Below are positions 56,172-64,000 of a stretch of DNA of 64,000 nt, piece after piece (positions within the stretch are counted from its first letter, which is position 1; every line of letters starts with the position of its first letter). The stretch is from contig NZ_JBBDHC010000003.1 in assembly GCF_037203605.1 (NCBI RefSeq), positions 170,431-234,430 on the forward strand. The letters run 5' to 3'. Source of the DNA: Denitratimonas tolerans (GTDB taxonomy: Bacteria; Pseudomonadota; Gammaproteobacteria; Xanthomonadales; Xanthomonadaceae). The position numbers and the translations under genes are program-made. Below the pieces are notes generated by a model. The model ran no database searches and was not told the origin of the DNA. It was given only the letters and a program-made list of their open reading frames with translations.

Positions 56172-56681
56172 TCACTCCGCCTCACCCGGCGCACCGGGCG
56201 GCAGATCCACGTTGCGCCGGAACTCGAAAATCAGCCGCGTCTCGATGTGCGCCACTTCCTCGCGCTCGGTGAACGCGCTCAAGGTGAAGCTGCGCAGGTG
56301 TTCGCTGTCGCGCACGCCCACGTGCGCGAGGAAATCATCGGCACCGGCAACGTGGTAGCAGGCCATCACCTCGGGCAGCGACAGCAGGTGCCGGTGGAAA
56401 CCGTCCACCAGCGCGCGCGAATGCCGCGCCAGACGTACCGACACCATCGCCTGCAGCCCTACGCCGATGGCCTCGGGCGCGATCTCGGCGTGGTAGCCCA
56501 GCAGTACCTTCTCCTCGCGCATCCTGCGCACGCGCTCCAGCGCGGTGGAGGGCGCGATGCCGACCCGTTCGGCCAGATCCTTGTTGGGCAGCCGCGCATT
56601 CTTCCGCAGCAGGCGCAAAAGCGCGTAGTCGATTCGATCGAGCATGGTCCGATGGGCCGATAAGGAAATATCCTGCGGCAC
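56172..56681 (-). CDS. Lrp/AsnC-family transcriptional regulator
   Basis: A 169-residue regulator with an N-terminal HTH (YALLRLLRKNARLPNKDLAE, APSTALERVRRMRE) and a RAM ligand-binding domain (MVSVRLARHSRALVDGF, VMACYHVAGADDFLAHV). The GTG at 56681 has CAGGGA five bases upstream; the ATG at 56645 lacks such a site but would give a more usual length. It is divergent from the PLP lyase gene, as MdeR is from methionine gamma-lyase in pseudomonads, so it probably controls that gene. Confidence 0.9.
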   Translation of the reverse strand: MPQDISLSAHRTMLDRIDYALLRLLRKNARLPNKDLAERVGIAPSTALERVRRMREEKVLLGYHAEIAPEAIGVGLQAMVSVRLARHSRALVDGFHRHLLSLPEVMACYHVAGADDFLAHVGVRDSEHLRSFTLSAFTEREEVAHIETRLIFEFRRNVDLPPGAPGEAE

Positions 56682-56741
56682 GGTGTCCCTGCGCCGAATG
56701 ACGTTCTAGCATATCCGGCAAATACCGCCAGGGAGTTCGCC

Positions 56742-57908
56742 ATGCCCCGCTTCCAGACCACCGCCGTCCACGCCGGCCGCGACGACTTCAACCGCCTGTG
56801 CGTGCACGCGCCGCCGATCGATCTCTCCACCACCTATCCGATTCCGGACCTGGATACCGGCAGCGCCAGCTTCGACGCGCTGATCGCCGGCGAACCCAGC
56901 GCCGCCAACCCGATCTACGCCCGGCTGCACAATCCCACGGTGGCGCGCACCGAAAGTGCCATCGCGGCGCTGGAAGGCACGCAGGCCTGCGTGGCCTACG
57001 CCTCGGGCATGGCCGCGCTTGCCGCGGTACTGATGGCGCGCAGCCGGCACGGCCGCCACGTGCTCGTGGTGCGGCCGCTGTACGGCACCTCCGATCACCT
57101 CCTGGGCAGCGGCCTGTGCGGCGTGGAAGCCGAATTCATCACCGACGCCGGCCAGGTCGCCGCGCGCCTGCGCCCCGACACCGCCCTGGTCGTCATCGAA
57201 ACCCCGTCCAACCCGACTCTCGACCTCATCGACATCCGCGCCACGGTCGAAGCCGCCGGTGCGGTGCCGGTGCTGGTGGATTCCACCTTCGCGACCCCGG
57301 TACTGCAGCGCCCGGCCGAACTGGGTGCCACCTACGTCTGGCACAGCGCCACCAAGTTCCTCGGCGGTCACGGCGACGTGATCGCCGGCGTGGTCTGCTG
57401 CGACCAGGCCCACGCCGCCGAATTGCGCACCCTGCGCGCCACCACCGGCGCGCTGCTGCATCCCCTCGCCGCCTACCTGCTGCACCGCGGCCTGCCCACA
57501 CTCACGCTGCGGGTCGAGGCCGCGCAGGCCAATGCGCGGGAACTGGCGTCCCGCCTGGCCGCGCATCCGGCGGTGTCCAGGATGTTCTATCCCGGCCTGC
57601 CCGGCGCGCGCGGCGGCCACCTGGTCGGCACGCAGATGTCCGGCCCCGGCTCGCTGATGTCCTTCGACCTGCGCGGCGGCCACGACGCTGCGGCGCGCGC
57701 CATGGCGCGGGTCAAGGTGATGACCGCCGCCGTCAGCCTGGGTGCCACCGATACCCTGATCCAGCATCCGGCCGGCCTCACCCACCGCATGGTGCCCGAA
57801 GCCGCCCGCGCCGCCGCCGGCATCACTCCGGGCCTGCTGCGCCTGTCGGTCGGCATCGAGCACGTCGAAGACCTGTGGGAAGACCTCGCGCAGGCGCTGG
57901 CCGACTGA
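56742..57908 (+). CDS. Trans-sulfuration-type PLP enzyme (methionine gamma-lyase / cystathionine gamma-lyase family)
   Basis: A 388-residue Cys/Met-metabolism PLP enzyme. The PLP lysine is in WHSATKFLGGHGD (about residue 203); IYARLHNPTVARTESAIAAL, ASGMAALAA, RPLYGTSDHLL and ETPSNPTLDLIDI are family motifs. The divergent Lrp gene and the SLGATDTLIQHPAGLTH segment suggest methionine gamma-lyase (methanethiol, ammonia and 2-oxobutyrate), but cystathionine gamma-lyase or synthase activity cannot be excluded. Confidence 0.88.
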   Translation: MPRFQTTAVHAGRDDFNRLCVHAPPIDLSTTYPIPDLDTGSASFDALIAGEPSAANPIYARLHNPTVARTESAIAALEGTQACVAYASGMAALAAVLMARSRHGRHVLVVRPLYGTSDHLLGSGLCGVEAEFITDAGQVAARLRPDTALVVIETPSNPTLDLIDIRATVEAAGAVPVLVDSTFATPVLQRPAELGATYVWHSATKFLGGHGDVIAGVVCCDQAHAAELRTLRATTGALLHPLAAYLLHRGLPTLTLRVEAAQANARELASRLAAHPAVSRMFYPGLPGARGGHLVGTQMSGPGSLMSFDLRGGHDAAARAMARVKVMTAAVSLGATDTLIQHPAGLTHRMVPEAARAAAGITPGLLRLSVGIEHVEDLWEDLAQALAD

Positions 57909-57921
57909 ATCGGCGCGCGTC

Positions 57922-58362
57922 ATGGCGCTTGCACTCGCGCTGCGGGCGGCAACGGACAGCGAACGCGGCTTTTGCGAAGCGCTCGGCCGCGCGAACATGG
58001 CACCCTATCTGGCCGCGCGCGGCATCGCGTGGGAGCCGGCGCGCTTCCAGGCGAGCTGGGAAGCTTTCGAAAACCTGGTCATCGAGGCCGACGGGCACAT
58101 CGCCGGGATGCTGCGCCTGACACCCGAGGCCGACGCGCTGGGCCTGCGCGATCTCCAGATTCTGCCCGCGCTGCAGCGCCGCGGCATCGGCACCTGGGCG
58201 GTGCGGCAGGCGGCACGGCTGGCGGCGGCGCGCGGCTACCGTCACTTGCGGCTGCGGGTCTACGAGGAAAATCCGGCACAGGCGCTCTATCTGCGCCTCG
58301 GGTTCCGCCTCGATTGCATCGAAGCCGGCACGACACACCTCGTGTTGACGCTGGACGCCTGA
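57922..58362 (+). CDS. GNAT-family N-acetyltransferase
   Basis: A 146-residue GNAT protein. The acetyl-CoA loop is QILPALQRRGIGTWAVRQA (about residues 78-96), followed by LRVYEENPAQALYLRLGF, the usual fourth motif. It follows the PLP enzyme by 13 bases and is probably cotranscribed; its substrate is unknown. Confidence 0.87.
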   Translation: MALALALRAATDSERGFCEALGRANMAPYLAARGIAWEPARFQASWEAFENLVIEADGHIAGMLRLTPEADALGLRDLQILPALQRRGIGTWAVRQAARLAAARGYRHLRLRVYEENPAQALYLRLGFRLDCIEAGTTHLVLTLDA

Positions 58363-58391
58363 AGCATCCGGCCACCCCCCACAGCGCAAAC

Positions 58392-58421
58392 CGGAACGGG
58401 CACCCCGCCGTGCCCGTTCCG
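58392..58421. terminator. Strong hairpin between convergent GNAT and ppsA genes
   Basis: CGGAACGGGCAC (58392-58403) pairs perfectly with GTGCCCGTTCCG (58410-58421) around a six-base loop. It is placed 30 bases after one stop and 25 before the other; T-tracts are weak (TCTCAT on the plus strand). Confidence 0.5.
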
Positions 58422-58446
58422 TCTCATGCAGCGCGCCTGCGCGACC

Positions 58447-60822
58447 TCAGCCCGCAGCCTTGAGCTTGGCCAGCCGCAGCCAGGTATCGACCACGGTGTC
58501 GGGATTGAGCGACACCGATTCGATGCCCTCATCCATCAGCCACTCGGCAAGGTCGGGATGATCGCTCGGGCCCTGGCCGCAGATGCCCACGTACTTGCCG
58601 CGGCGCTTGGCGGTCTGGATCGCCATCGAAAAGAGTTTCTTGACCGCCGGATCGCGCTCGTCGAAAAGGTGGGCGACGATGCCCGAATCACGGTCCAGGC
58701 CCAGGGTGAGCTGGGTCAGGTCGTTGGAACCGATCGAGAAGCCGTCGAAGATGTCGAGAAACTCGTCGGCCAGGAGCGCGTTCGACGGCAGCTCGCACAT
58801 CATGATGACCTTGAGCCCGTTCTCGCCCTTCCTGAGGCCGTTGGCGGCGAGCGTCTCGACCACCGCCCTGCCCTCGCCCAGGGTGCGCACGAAGGGAATC
58901 ATGACCCAGCAGTTGGTCAGGCCCATGTCCTCGCGCACCTTCTTCACCGCGCGGCATTCCAGCGCGAAGCAGTCGCGGAATTCCGGGTGCACGTAGCGGC
59001 TGGCACCGCGGAAGCCGATCATCGGGTTTTCCTCGTGCGGCTCGTACTGCCTGCCGGCCACGAGGTTGGCGTATTCGTTGGACTTGAAGTCCGACAGCCG
59101 CACGATCACCGGGTTGGGTGCAAAGGCTGCCGTCAGGGTGGCGATGCCTTCGGCCAGGCGATCCACGTAGAACGACACCGGATCGGCATAGCCGGCGCTC
59201 ATCTCGTCGATCTTCGCCTTGATCTCGGCCGGCTGTCTGTCGTACTCCAGCAGCGCGCGCGGGTGGATGCCGATCTGGCGCGCGATGATGAACTCCAGCC
59301 GCGCCAAACCGATGCCCTGGTTGGGCAGCTGGGAAAAATCGAAGGCGCGCTCGGGGTTGCCGACGTTCATCATGATCTTGAGCGGTGCCGGCGGCATGTT
59401 TTCAAGATCCGCCGTGGCCACTTCGAACTCCAGCCTGCCGGCGTAGATGTGGCCGGTGTCGCCTTCGGCACAGGACACCGTCACCTCGGCACCGTCGGGA
59501 ATGGTGCTCATGGCGTCACCGCAGCCCACCACCGCCGGCACGCCCAGCTCGCGCGCGATGATCGCGGCGTGGCAGGTGCGCCCGCCGCGGTTGGTGACGA
59601 TCGCGGCGGCGCGTTTCATGATCGGCTCCCAGTCGGGGTCGGTCATGTCGGCCACCAGCACGTCGCCGGGCTGGAACTTCGCCATTTCATCGAGCGAGCG
59701 CACCACGCGCGCGGTGCCGGCACCGATCTTCTGGCCGATGGCGCGGCCCTGGGCCAGCACCTCGCTCTTGCCATTGAGGCTGTAGCGCTCGATCTGCGTG
59801 GCGCGGGCGCGCGACTTCACCGTTTCCGGGCGCGCCTGCACGATGAAGAGCTTGCCGCTGTGCCCATCCTTGGCCCACTCGATATCCATCGGGCGACCGT
59901 AGTGCTCCTCGATGATCAGCGACTGCCGCGCCAGATCCTCGACCTCGGCATCGGTGATGGAAAAACGACGGCGCAGCTCCAGCGGCGTGTCCTCCATCTT
60001 CACCCGCTCGCCCGCCGCATCGGAATGGACCATGCGGATCTGCTTGGTGCCGATCTGACGGCGCACCACGGCCTGTTTGCCGGCACGCAGCGTGGGCTTG
60101 TAGACGTAGAACTCGTCGGGATTGACCGCGCCCTGGACCACGGTCTCGCCCAGGCCATAGCTGGCGGTGACGAACACCACGTCGCGGAAACCCGATTCGG
60201 TGTCGAGCGTGAAGAGCACGCCCGACGCACCGATGTCCGAGCGCACCATCAGCTGCACGCCGGCGGACAGGAACACGTCCTCGTGCTTGAAACCGTGGTG
60301 CACGCGATAGGCGATGGCGCGGTCGTTGTAGAGGCTGGCGAAAACCTCCTTGACCTTGTGCACGACGTCGCCGGCACCGGTCACGTTGAGGTAGGTCTCC
60401 TGCTGGCCGGCGAAGCTCGCATCGGGCAGATCTTCCGCCGTGGCCGAGGAGCGCACCGCCACCGAGACTTCGCCGCCGCCGTTGTCGGCGCACAGCCTCG
60501 CGTAGGCGGCGCGGATGGCCGCATCCAGCGCCGGCTGCAGCGGCGCGTCGATCACCCAGCCGCGGATTTCCGCACCCGCCTTCATCAGCTCCGGCACATC
60601 CTCGACATCCAGCGCCGCCAGCCGCGCGTAGATGCGCTCGTGCAGGTGGTTGTGCGCGATGAACTCGCGGAAGGCATCCGCCGTCGTGGCAAATCCACCG
60701 GGCACCGAGACGCCCAGCCGCGCCAGATTGCCGATCATTTCGCCAAGGGAGGAGTTCTTGCCGCCCACCTGGGCAAGGTCGGTCAGGCGCAGGTCGTGCA
60801 GCCACAGGATGTGTGAAGTCAC
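58447..60822 (-). CDS. ppsA: Phosphoenolpyruvate synthase
   Basis: PpsA makes PEP from pyruvate and ATP for gluconeogenesis. The 791-residue protein has the ATP-grasp-like N-terminal domain (LAQVGGKNSSLGEM, SVAVRSSATAEDLP), the phosphohistidine in GGRTCHAAIIARELG and the C-terminal PEP/pyruvate barrel with MCELPSNALL, FSIGSNDLTQLTLGLDRDS and ICGQGPSD. The start is a GTG at 60822. It is divergent from ppsR, which encodes its regulator. Confidence 0.96.
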   Translation of the reverse strand: MTSHILWLHDLRLTDLAQVGGKNSSLGEMIGNLARLGVSVPGGFATTADAFREFIAHNHLHERIYARLAALDVEDVPELMKAGAEIRGWVIDAPLQPALDAAIRAAYARLCADNGGGEVSVAVRSSATAEDLPDASFAGQQETYLNVTGAGDVVHKVKEVFASLYNDRAIAYRVHHGFKHEDVFLSAGVQLMVRSDIGASGVLFTLDTESGFRDVVFVTASYGLGETVVQGAVNPDEFYVYKPTLRAGKQAVVRRQIGTKQIRMVHSDAAGERVKMEDTPLELRRRFSITDAEVEDLARQSLIIEEHYGRPMDIEWAKDGHSGKLFIVQARPETVKSRARATQIERYSLNGKSEVLAQGRAIGQKIGAGTARVVRSLDEMAKFQPGDVLVADMTDPDWEPIMKRAAAIVTNRGGRTCHAAIIARELGVPAVVGCGDAMSTIPDGAEVTVSCAEGDTGHIYAGRLEFEVATADLENMPPAPLKIMMNVGNPERAFDFSQLPNQGIGLARLEFIIARQIGIHPRALLEYDRQPAEIKAKIDEMSAGYADPVSFYVDRLAEGIATLTAAFAPNPVIVRLSDFKSNEYANLVAGRQYEPHEENPMIGFRGASRYVHPEFRDCFALECRAVKKVREDMGLTNCWVMIPFVRTLGEGRAVVETLAANGLRKGENGLKVIMMCELPSNALLADEFLDIFDGFSIGSNDLTQLTLGLDRDSGIVAHLFDERDPAVKKLFSMAIQTAKRRGKYVGICGQGPSDHPDLAEWLMDEGIESVSLNPDTVVDTWLRLAKLKAAG

Positions 60823-61009
60823 GCGTTGGCTCCGGAACGGACGGGTAAAGCGTCGGACCCGTTATTGTGCGGGGCACAACCTGGACTGACAAGGCTTGGC
60901 AACAGGCCCGGGCGCACCCATTCCGGGGCGGATGTGATACGCGTCCCGAACCGTCGAGGCGTACCGCCGCTCCCGATACACTGCCCCCATCCGCCTTCGA
61001 GGACCCCGC

Positions 61010-61831
61010 ATGAGCGCGCAGCGCCCCGTCTTTTTCGTCTCCGATGGCACCGGCATCACCGCCGAAACCATCGGAACCAGCCTCCTGACCCAGTTCCCCG
61101 ACGTGGCGTTCGCCACCCAGCGCCTGCCGTTCATCGATACCGAGTCCAAGGCGCGCCAGGCGGCGCAGCGCGTGCGCGAAACCGGCGAGCGCATCGGATT
61201 GCGCCCGATCATCGTCAACACCGTGGTGGACAGCGCCATCTCCGCCGCGCTCGCCGAAAGCGGGGCGCTGATGATGGATGTGTTCGCGCCCTTCATCCTG
61301 CCGCTGGAAACGGAGCTGGGTTCCATGCGCCGACCCTCGGTGGGGCGCGCCCACAGCATGACCGATTACGACAAGTACGAGACCCGCATCAACGCCACCA
61401 ACTATGCGCTCAGCCACGACGATGGCGTGGCCCCGCACTACGAAGAGGCCGACGTGATCCTCGTGGGCGTTTCGCGCTCGGGCAAAACGCCAACCTGCCT
61501 GTACCTGGCGCTGCACTTCGGCGTCAGCGCCGCCAACTACCCGCTGACCGAGGAGGACCTCGAAGGCGGCGAGCTGCCGCGCCGCCTGCGGCTGCACCGC
61601 CACAAGCTCTTCGGCCTGACCATCGACCCCGTGCGCCTGCACCAGATCCGCCAGCAGCGCCGCCCGGACAGCCGTTATGCGAAGCTGGAAACCTGCCAGC
61701 GGGAAGTCCAGGCCGCCGAAGCCCTGTTCCGGCAGGAAAACCTGCCTTCGCTCAGCACCACCCACACCTCGATCGAGGAGATCGCGAGCAAGGTGATGTC
61801 CCACTTCAACATCGACCGACACCTCTTCTGA
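61010..61831 (+). CDS. ppsR: PEP synthetase regulatory protein (kinase/pyrophosphorylase)
   Basis: A DUF299-type bifunctional enzyme that inactivates PpsA by ADP-dependent threonine phosphorylation and reactivates it by pyrophosphorolysis. The 273-residue protein has the start FFVSDGTGITAETIG, the P-loop VGVSRSGKTPTCLYLA and the TIDPVRLHQIRQQR segment. Pairing with ppsA across a 187-base divergent gap supports the PpsA-specific rather than the PPDK-specific type. Confidence 0.95.
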   Translation: MSAQRPVFFVSDGTGITAETIGTSLLTQFPDVAFATQRLPFIDTESKARQAAQRVRETGERIGLRPIIVNTVVDSAISAALAESGALMMDVFAPFILPLETELGSMRRPSVGRAHSMTDYDKYETRINATNYALSHDDGVAPHYEEADVILVGVSRSGKTPTCLYLALHFGVSAANYPLTEEDLEGGELPRRLRLHRHKLFGLTIDPVRLHQIRQQRRPDSRYAKLETCQREVQAAEALFRQENLPSLSTTHTSIEEIASKVMSHFNIDRHLF

Positions 61832-61837
61832 CGCCGC

Positions 61838-62356
61838 ATGACTTCGCTACGCGCCCCCACTCGCCCGACGACCTTCCCGCGCATCAGCCGCTTCGGCTAC
61901 CTGATGGGGCTGTACGCGGAAAACTTCGCCCGGTTCGAGCGCCTGTTCCAGCCGCACGGCCTGCATCCACACTGGCGATCGAGCATCGACGATGGCCTGG
62001 ACGTACACCTGCAGGTGCTCGAACGACACCGTTACACCACCCTGTTCCGGCTGTCCTACGCACTGCGCGATCCCGTGACCGGCGAGCCCGACCCATCGGC
62101 CTTCCTGCGGCTCTACCGCGACGCGCGCCTGGTGGAGGTCACGCACTGCTACGTGGGCAAGCGCTGGCAGGATGCGCTCGGCCTGTACCCGGAGCCGGCC
62201 ACCCTGCTCGGCCATCGCCTGCGAATGAACACATTTCTCGGCAAGTGGCTGGACTACCTCGGCGAGCAGGGGCACTCGCCCTTCACGCTGCAACACGACA
62301 CGGCACCCCGGACCCACGAGCGGCAAGGACCAGCCGAAGCGCCGGGTGAGGGCTGA
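61838..62356 (+). CDS. DUF1249-family protein
   Basis: A 172-residue soluble protein of the DUF1249 family, function unknown. Seen: FGYLMGLYAENFARFERLF, LQVLERHRYTTLFRLSY, PSAFLRLYRDARLVEVTHCY and MNTFLGKWLDYL, all conserved in the family as I remember it. It starts six bases after the ppsR stop and is likely cotranscribed. The C-terminal 20 residues are polar and variable. Confidence 0.85.
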   Translation: MTSLRAPTRPTTFPRISRFGYLMGLYAENFARFERLFQPHGLHPHWRSSIDDGLDVHLQVLERHRYTTLFRLSYALRDPVTGEPDPSAFLRLYRDARLVEVTHCYVGKRWQDALGLYPEPATLLGHRLRMNTFLGKWLDYLGEQGHSPFTLQHDTAPRTHERQGPAEAPGEG

Positions 62357-62432
62357 CCGCAACGGGCCGACACCGTGGCCCGGCCGGCTGATCGTTCGAT
62401 CGACCAGCCCCGATCACCCCGATCAAAAGCCC

Positions 62433-62461
62433 TTGACGCACCCCTGATCGCCCTCTAGAAT
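62433..62461 (+). promoter_or_regulatory. Sigma70 promoter of the tRNA-Ala/tRNA-Glu operon
   Basis: TTGACG (62433-62438), a 17-base spacer and TAGAAT (62456-62461) match consensus at five of six positions each, 19 bases before the first tRNA base. This is the clearest promoter in the window. Confidence 0.8.
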
Positions 62462-62480
62462 GGTCGTCTTTCCGGCATGT

Positions 62481-62556
<76 letters not shown>

Positions 62557-62565
62557 CCTCCTTAC

Positions 62566-62641
62566 GTCCCCATCGTCTAGAGGCCTAGGACACAACCCTT
62601 TCACGGTTGCGACCGGGGTTCGAATCCCCGTGGGGACGCCA
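62566..62641 (+). tRNA. tRNA-Glu(TTC)
   Basis: A 76-base cloverleaf: acceptor GTCCCCA with TGGGGAC, anticodon stem CAACC/GGTTG closing CTTTCAC (anticodon TTC), T-arm GGGG-TTCGAAT-CCCC and encoded GCCA. It lies nine bases after tRNA-Ala and shares its promoter. Confidence 0.97.
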
Positions 62642-62658
62642 ATAAAAGCAATAACTTA

Positions 62659-62686
62659 GGGCTGCCGCAGGGTGGCCCATTTTTTT
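62659..62686 (+). terminator. Rho-independent terminator of the tRNA operon
   Basis: GGGCTGCC (62659-62666) pairs with GGTGGCCC (62671-62678) using two G-T wobbles around GCAG, then A and seven T residues. Confidence 0.8.
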
Positions 62687-63001
62687 ATCGGCAGGTTTCA
62701 GGCAACAATTTGCCGACGGTGCCGCAATTGCGCCTTCCCATACGCTGGAATGCCGGATTCGCGCGCGGCTGGAACATGCAGGCTCCGGCCGAGAAAGCCG
62801 CCGATTCCGCCGGGCATTGCCGCGGCCTGCCACCCGCAGCACGGGTGATCGTCACCAGCCAGCTGCCGCTCAAACTGTGGCACACCCGGTTTCAGAATCC
62901 GAGCAGCGCGAGAGATTCGGTCTCTGAGGCGAAAACGCCCCTCAGCTCAACATGCCCTTGAGTTCCTTGAGCATCAGGAACAGATGGTACGGATCGGTCG
63001 G

Positions 63002-63060
63002 GCCAGGCCCGAAATCCGCGCCAACACTGGCGGGAACGAGCAAAAAAAACCAACCGAGAA
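63002..63060 (+). repeat. Dispersed repeat copy 2
   Basis: About 59 bases nearly identical to 16500-16560, here intact and continuing into the CGGTTGG arm of a hairpin. Confidence 0.7.
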
Positions 63061-63073
63061 CGGTTGGTTTTTT
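63042..63073. terminator. Bidirectional Rho-independent terminator
   Basis: CCAACCG (63050-63056) and CGGTTGG (63061-63067) close an AGAA loop, flanked by eight A residues on the left and six T residues on the right, so it can stop transcription from both strands. It lies 94 bases after the antitoxin stop. Confidence 0.8.
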
Positions 63074-63166
63074 GAATAGTGGTGGCGGACGGACGCCGGT
63101 TCAATTCCGTCTCTGCTCACTTGAATAGCCATACAGCGGGCCTGAGCGGCAATGGGCGAGGTTGCC

Positions 63167-63484
63167 TCAAAGAACGGCCTCCAGCCCCTTGCGCTCGAGG
63201 ATGTCCAGCAGCTTCTGCGACGGCCCACTGGGGCGCTTGTCGCCCACCTCCCACTTGCGGACGGTGGACGTACTGGTGTTCAGCACGCTGGCCAGCACAG
63301 CCTGACTCAGGTGCAATCGCTCGCGTAACGCCTTGACCTTCTCGGCGTCGTAGTCCTGCACCGGCTCCAGGCACAGGGCGTCGTATTTCTGCATCTTGCG
63401 TTTGTCGATGAATCCCAGGCGATGCAGATCGCCGGCCGTTTCGTGAACGGCTTCGAGGATGCGGCTCTTGGTCTTGGTGGTCAT
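63167..63484 (-). CDS. HTH antitoxin (HigA-like) of a type II toxin-antitoxin pair
   Basis: A 105-residue protein with an N-terminal partner-binding region (MTTKTKSRILEAVHETAGDL) and a C-terminal XRE-type HTH (VKALRERLHLSQAVLASVLN, TSTVRKWEVGDKRPSG). It probably neutralises the toxin encoded just upstream and represses the operon. Its ATG at 63484 overlaps the toxin stop as ATGA, so they are translationally coupled; GGAG lies nine bases upstream. Confidence 0.88.
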   Translation of the reverse strand: MTTKTKSRILEAVHETAGDLHRLGFIDKRKMQKYDALCLEPVQDYDAEKVKALRERLHLSQAVLASVLNTSTSTVRKWEVGDKRPSGPSQKLLDILERKGLEAVL

Positions 63485-63852
63485 TGACAAATCTCCTGCA
63501 AAGCGCCGTCGGCAACGGCTTCATCCAGTTGCGGGCCTGTTCGAGCCAGCAGGTCGGCGGCGATGGTCTGCAAGCCTTCGAGTTCCTCGTCGCTGATGTT
63601 CGCCCGCTCGTTCTTCTCGAAGCCGTACACGAAGAACCAGCGGTTGCCCTTGTTGGTGGCGACCAGCGTGCGCACGCCGCCACGCTTGCCGCGTCCCGCC
63701 AAACCAACGCGCTTCTTCACCACGCTGCCGCCGAGGTCAGCGTCGATCAGGCCGGCTGCCATCTCCTGAACGGCCTTGCACAGGACGGCATCGGTGAGCT
63801 CCGTCTTGCGCATCCATCGTTGGAAATAGCGAGTTTTGAATACTCGCGTCAT
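63481..63852 (-). CDS. RelE/ParE-superfamily toxin (DUF1044 type)
   Basis: A 123-residue toxin: TRVFKTRYFQRWMRKTEL start, VKKRVGLAGRGKRGGVRTLV and WFFVYGFEKNERANISDEEL match the RelE-like DUF1044 group whose partner is an HTH antitoxin encoded downstream. Family members cleave mRNA at the ribosome. The ATG at 63852 gives the normal length; the open frame to 63966 runs into IS DNA and is artefactual. Confidence 0.88.
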   Translation of the reverse strand: MTRVFKTRYFQRWMRKTELTDAVLCKAVQEMAAGLIDADLGGSVVKKRVGLAGRGKRGGVRTLVATNKGNRWFFVYGFEKNERANISDEELEGLQTIAADLLARTGPQLDEAVADGALQEICQ

Positions 63853-63864
63853 CGACGCGTATTG

Positions 63865-63879
63865 TGCCACCGAGTGGCA
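63865..63879. promoter_or_regulatory. Palindromic operator candidate of the toxin-antitoxin operon
   Basis: TGCCAC-CGA-GTGGCA is a perfect inverted repeat 12 bases upstream of the toxin start; a second small palindrome, AGAC-T-GTCT, follows at 63881-63889. Autoregulation by the HTH antitoxin at such sites is usual for the family. Confidence 0.5.
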
Positions 63880-63923
63880 TAGACTGTCTAGCCAAGACGA
63901 AGAGCTCGAATACGACCAGGATG

Positions 63924-64000
63924 TGAACCGCCCCGGGAATCCCGGAGACTCGTTGGTGTGAGTCACGCCGCCATGGCGAGCTCACGGGTCTGCTGATAGT
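63924..64000 (-). mobile_element. End of an IS3-family insertion sequence (truncated by window end)
   Basis: TGAACCGCCCCGGGAATCCC (63924-63943) followed by GGAGACT has the form of an IS3-family terminal inverted repeat as I remember it. Beyond it the minus strand encodes a transposase-like C terminus whose stop is 13 bases inside the repeat. The element continues past 64000. Confidence 0.65.
63963..64000 (-). CDS. IS3-family transposase C terminus (partial)
   Basis: Twelve codons ending YQQTRELAMAA and a TGA at 63963-63965 lie directly inside the putative terminal inverted repeat. The position and tail are those expected for OrfB of an IS3-type element, but the fragment is too short for certainty. 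Confidence 0.5.
   Translation of the reverse strand, partial: YQQTRELAMAA

Larger units (their letters stand above)
62687..63166. other. Gene-free accessory DNA between tRNA operon and toxin-antitoxin genes
   Basis: No convincing gene is present. On the minus strand a short frame ending DPYHLFLMLKELKGMLS (stop at 62944) looks protein-like but has no start in the stretch and may be the tail of a lost gene. The region holds the second dispersed repeat (63002-63060), a bidirectional terminator and a tRNA-like scar near 63098-63116. Confidence 0.45.

Noticed and set aside
62585..62961. Open frames in the region after tRNA-Glu
   Set aside because: They overlap the tRNA and the terminator, or contradict each other on the two strands, and have no family signature.

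Overview
The window looks like the chromosome of a high-GC gammaproteobacterium of the Xanthomonadales/Lysobacterales type. The basis is gene content and order: a full-length NADH dehydrogenase I operon, a bifunctional HisB inside a complete his operon headed by a TrpR-like YerC/YecD gene, the pyrG-kdsA-eno-ftsB-ispD-ispF-truD block, a ppsA/ppsR divergent pair, a DUF1249 gene, and GGGATT-rich intergenic repeats. No genus can be named from the sequence alone.

Layout. 1-8904 is the minus-strand nuoABCDEFGHI operon (nuoI is cut by the window start), with a candidate promoter near 9150. 9241-13295 holds an M48 metalloprotease, a lipoprotein with a formylglycine-generating-enzyme-like domain, and rnd. 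13296-16816 is an accessory segment between rnd and tRNA-Arg(CCT). It contains an HTH gene, an AlbA_2/GHKL ATPase gene, a tiny coupled ORF, a truncated HsdM fragment and a serine-recombinase relic with an in-frame stop. 16817-25885 has tRNA-Arg, tcdA, a c-type cytochrome-like gene, a glycine-zipper lipoprotein and the eno/pyrG housekeeping operon. 26154-32785 carries a thiolase, a NYN-domain protein, 3-hydroxybutyrate dehydrogenase, divergent wrbA/LysR, and an AraC regulator divergent from a secreted acidic protein. 32947-39046 is the most unusual stretch: two secreted paralogues share a collinear 1.14 kb direct repeat (5' region plus N-terminal modules), diverge in their C-terminal halves, and flank a secreted S1 protease gene broken by a one-base frameshift.

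39226-46780 is the his operon (yerC-hisGDCBHAFIE, all minus strand, mostly overlapping by 1-11 bases). 46913-53987 has glnD, a less GC-rich methyltransferase gene overlapping map, an ABC transporter and a TerB-like gene. 54116-58362 has class I fumarase, a small unknown gene, a divergent Lrp/PLP-lyase pair and a GNAT gene. 58447-62356 is ppsA, ppsR and DUF1249. tRNA-Ala(GGC) and tRNA-Glu(TTC) follow with a clear sigma70 promoter and terminator. The window ends in a second accessory patch: a repeat shared with the rnd/tRNA-Arg island, a RelE-type toxin with HTH antitoxin, and the end of an IS3-family element.

Most of the window is core metabolism (respiration, histidine, isoprenoid/CTP/KDO synthesis, gluconeogenic PEP control, C4-acid and 3-hydroxybutyrate use). 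The parts that deserve a second look are the duplicated secreted-protein locus, the decayed defence-like island at 13.5-16.3 kb, and the repeats that link the two accessory patches.
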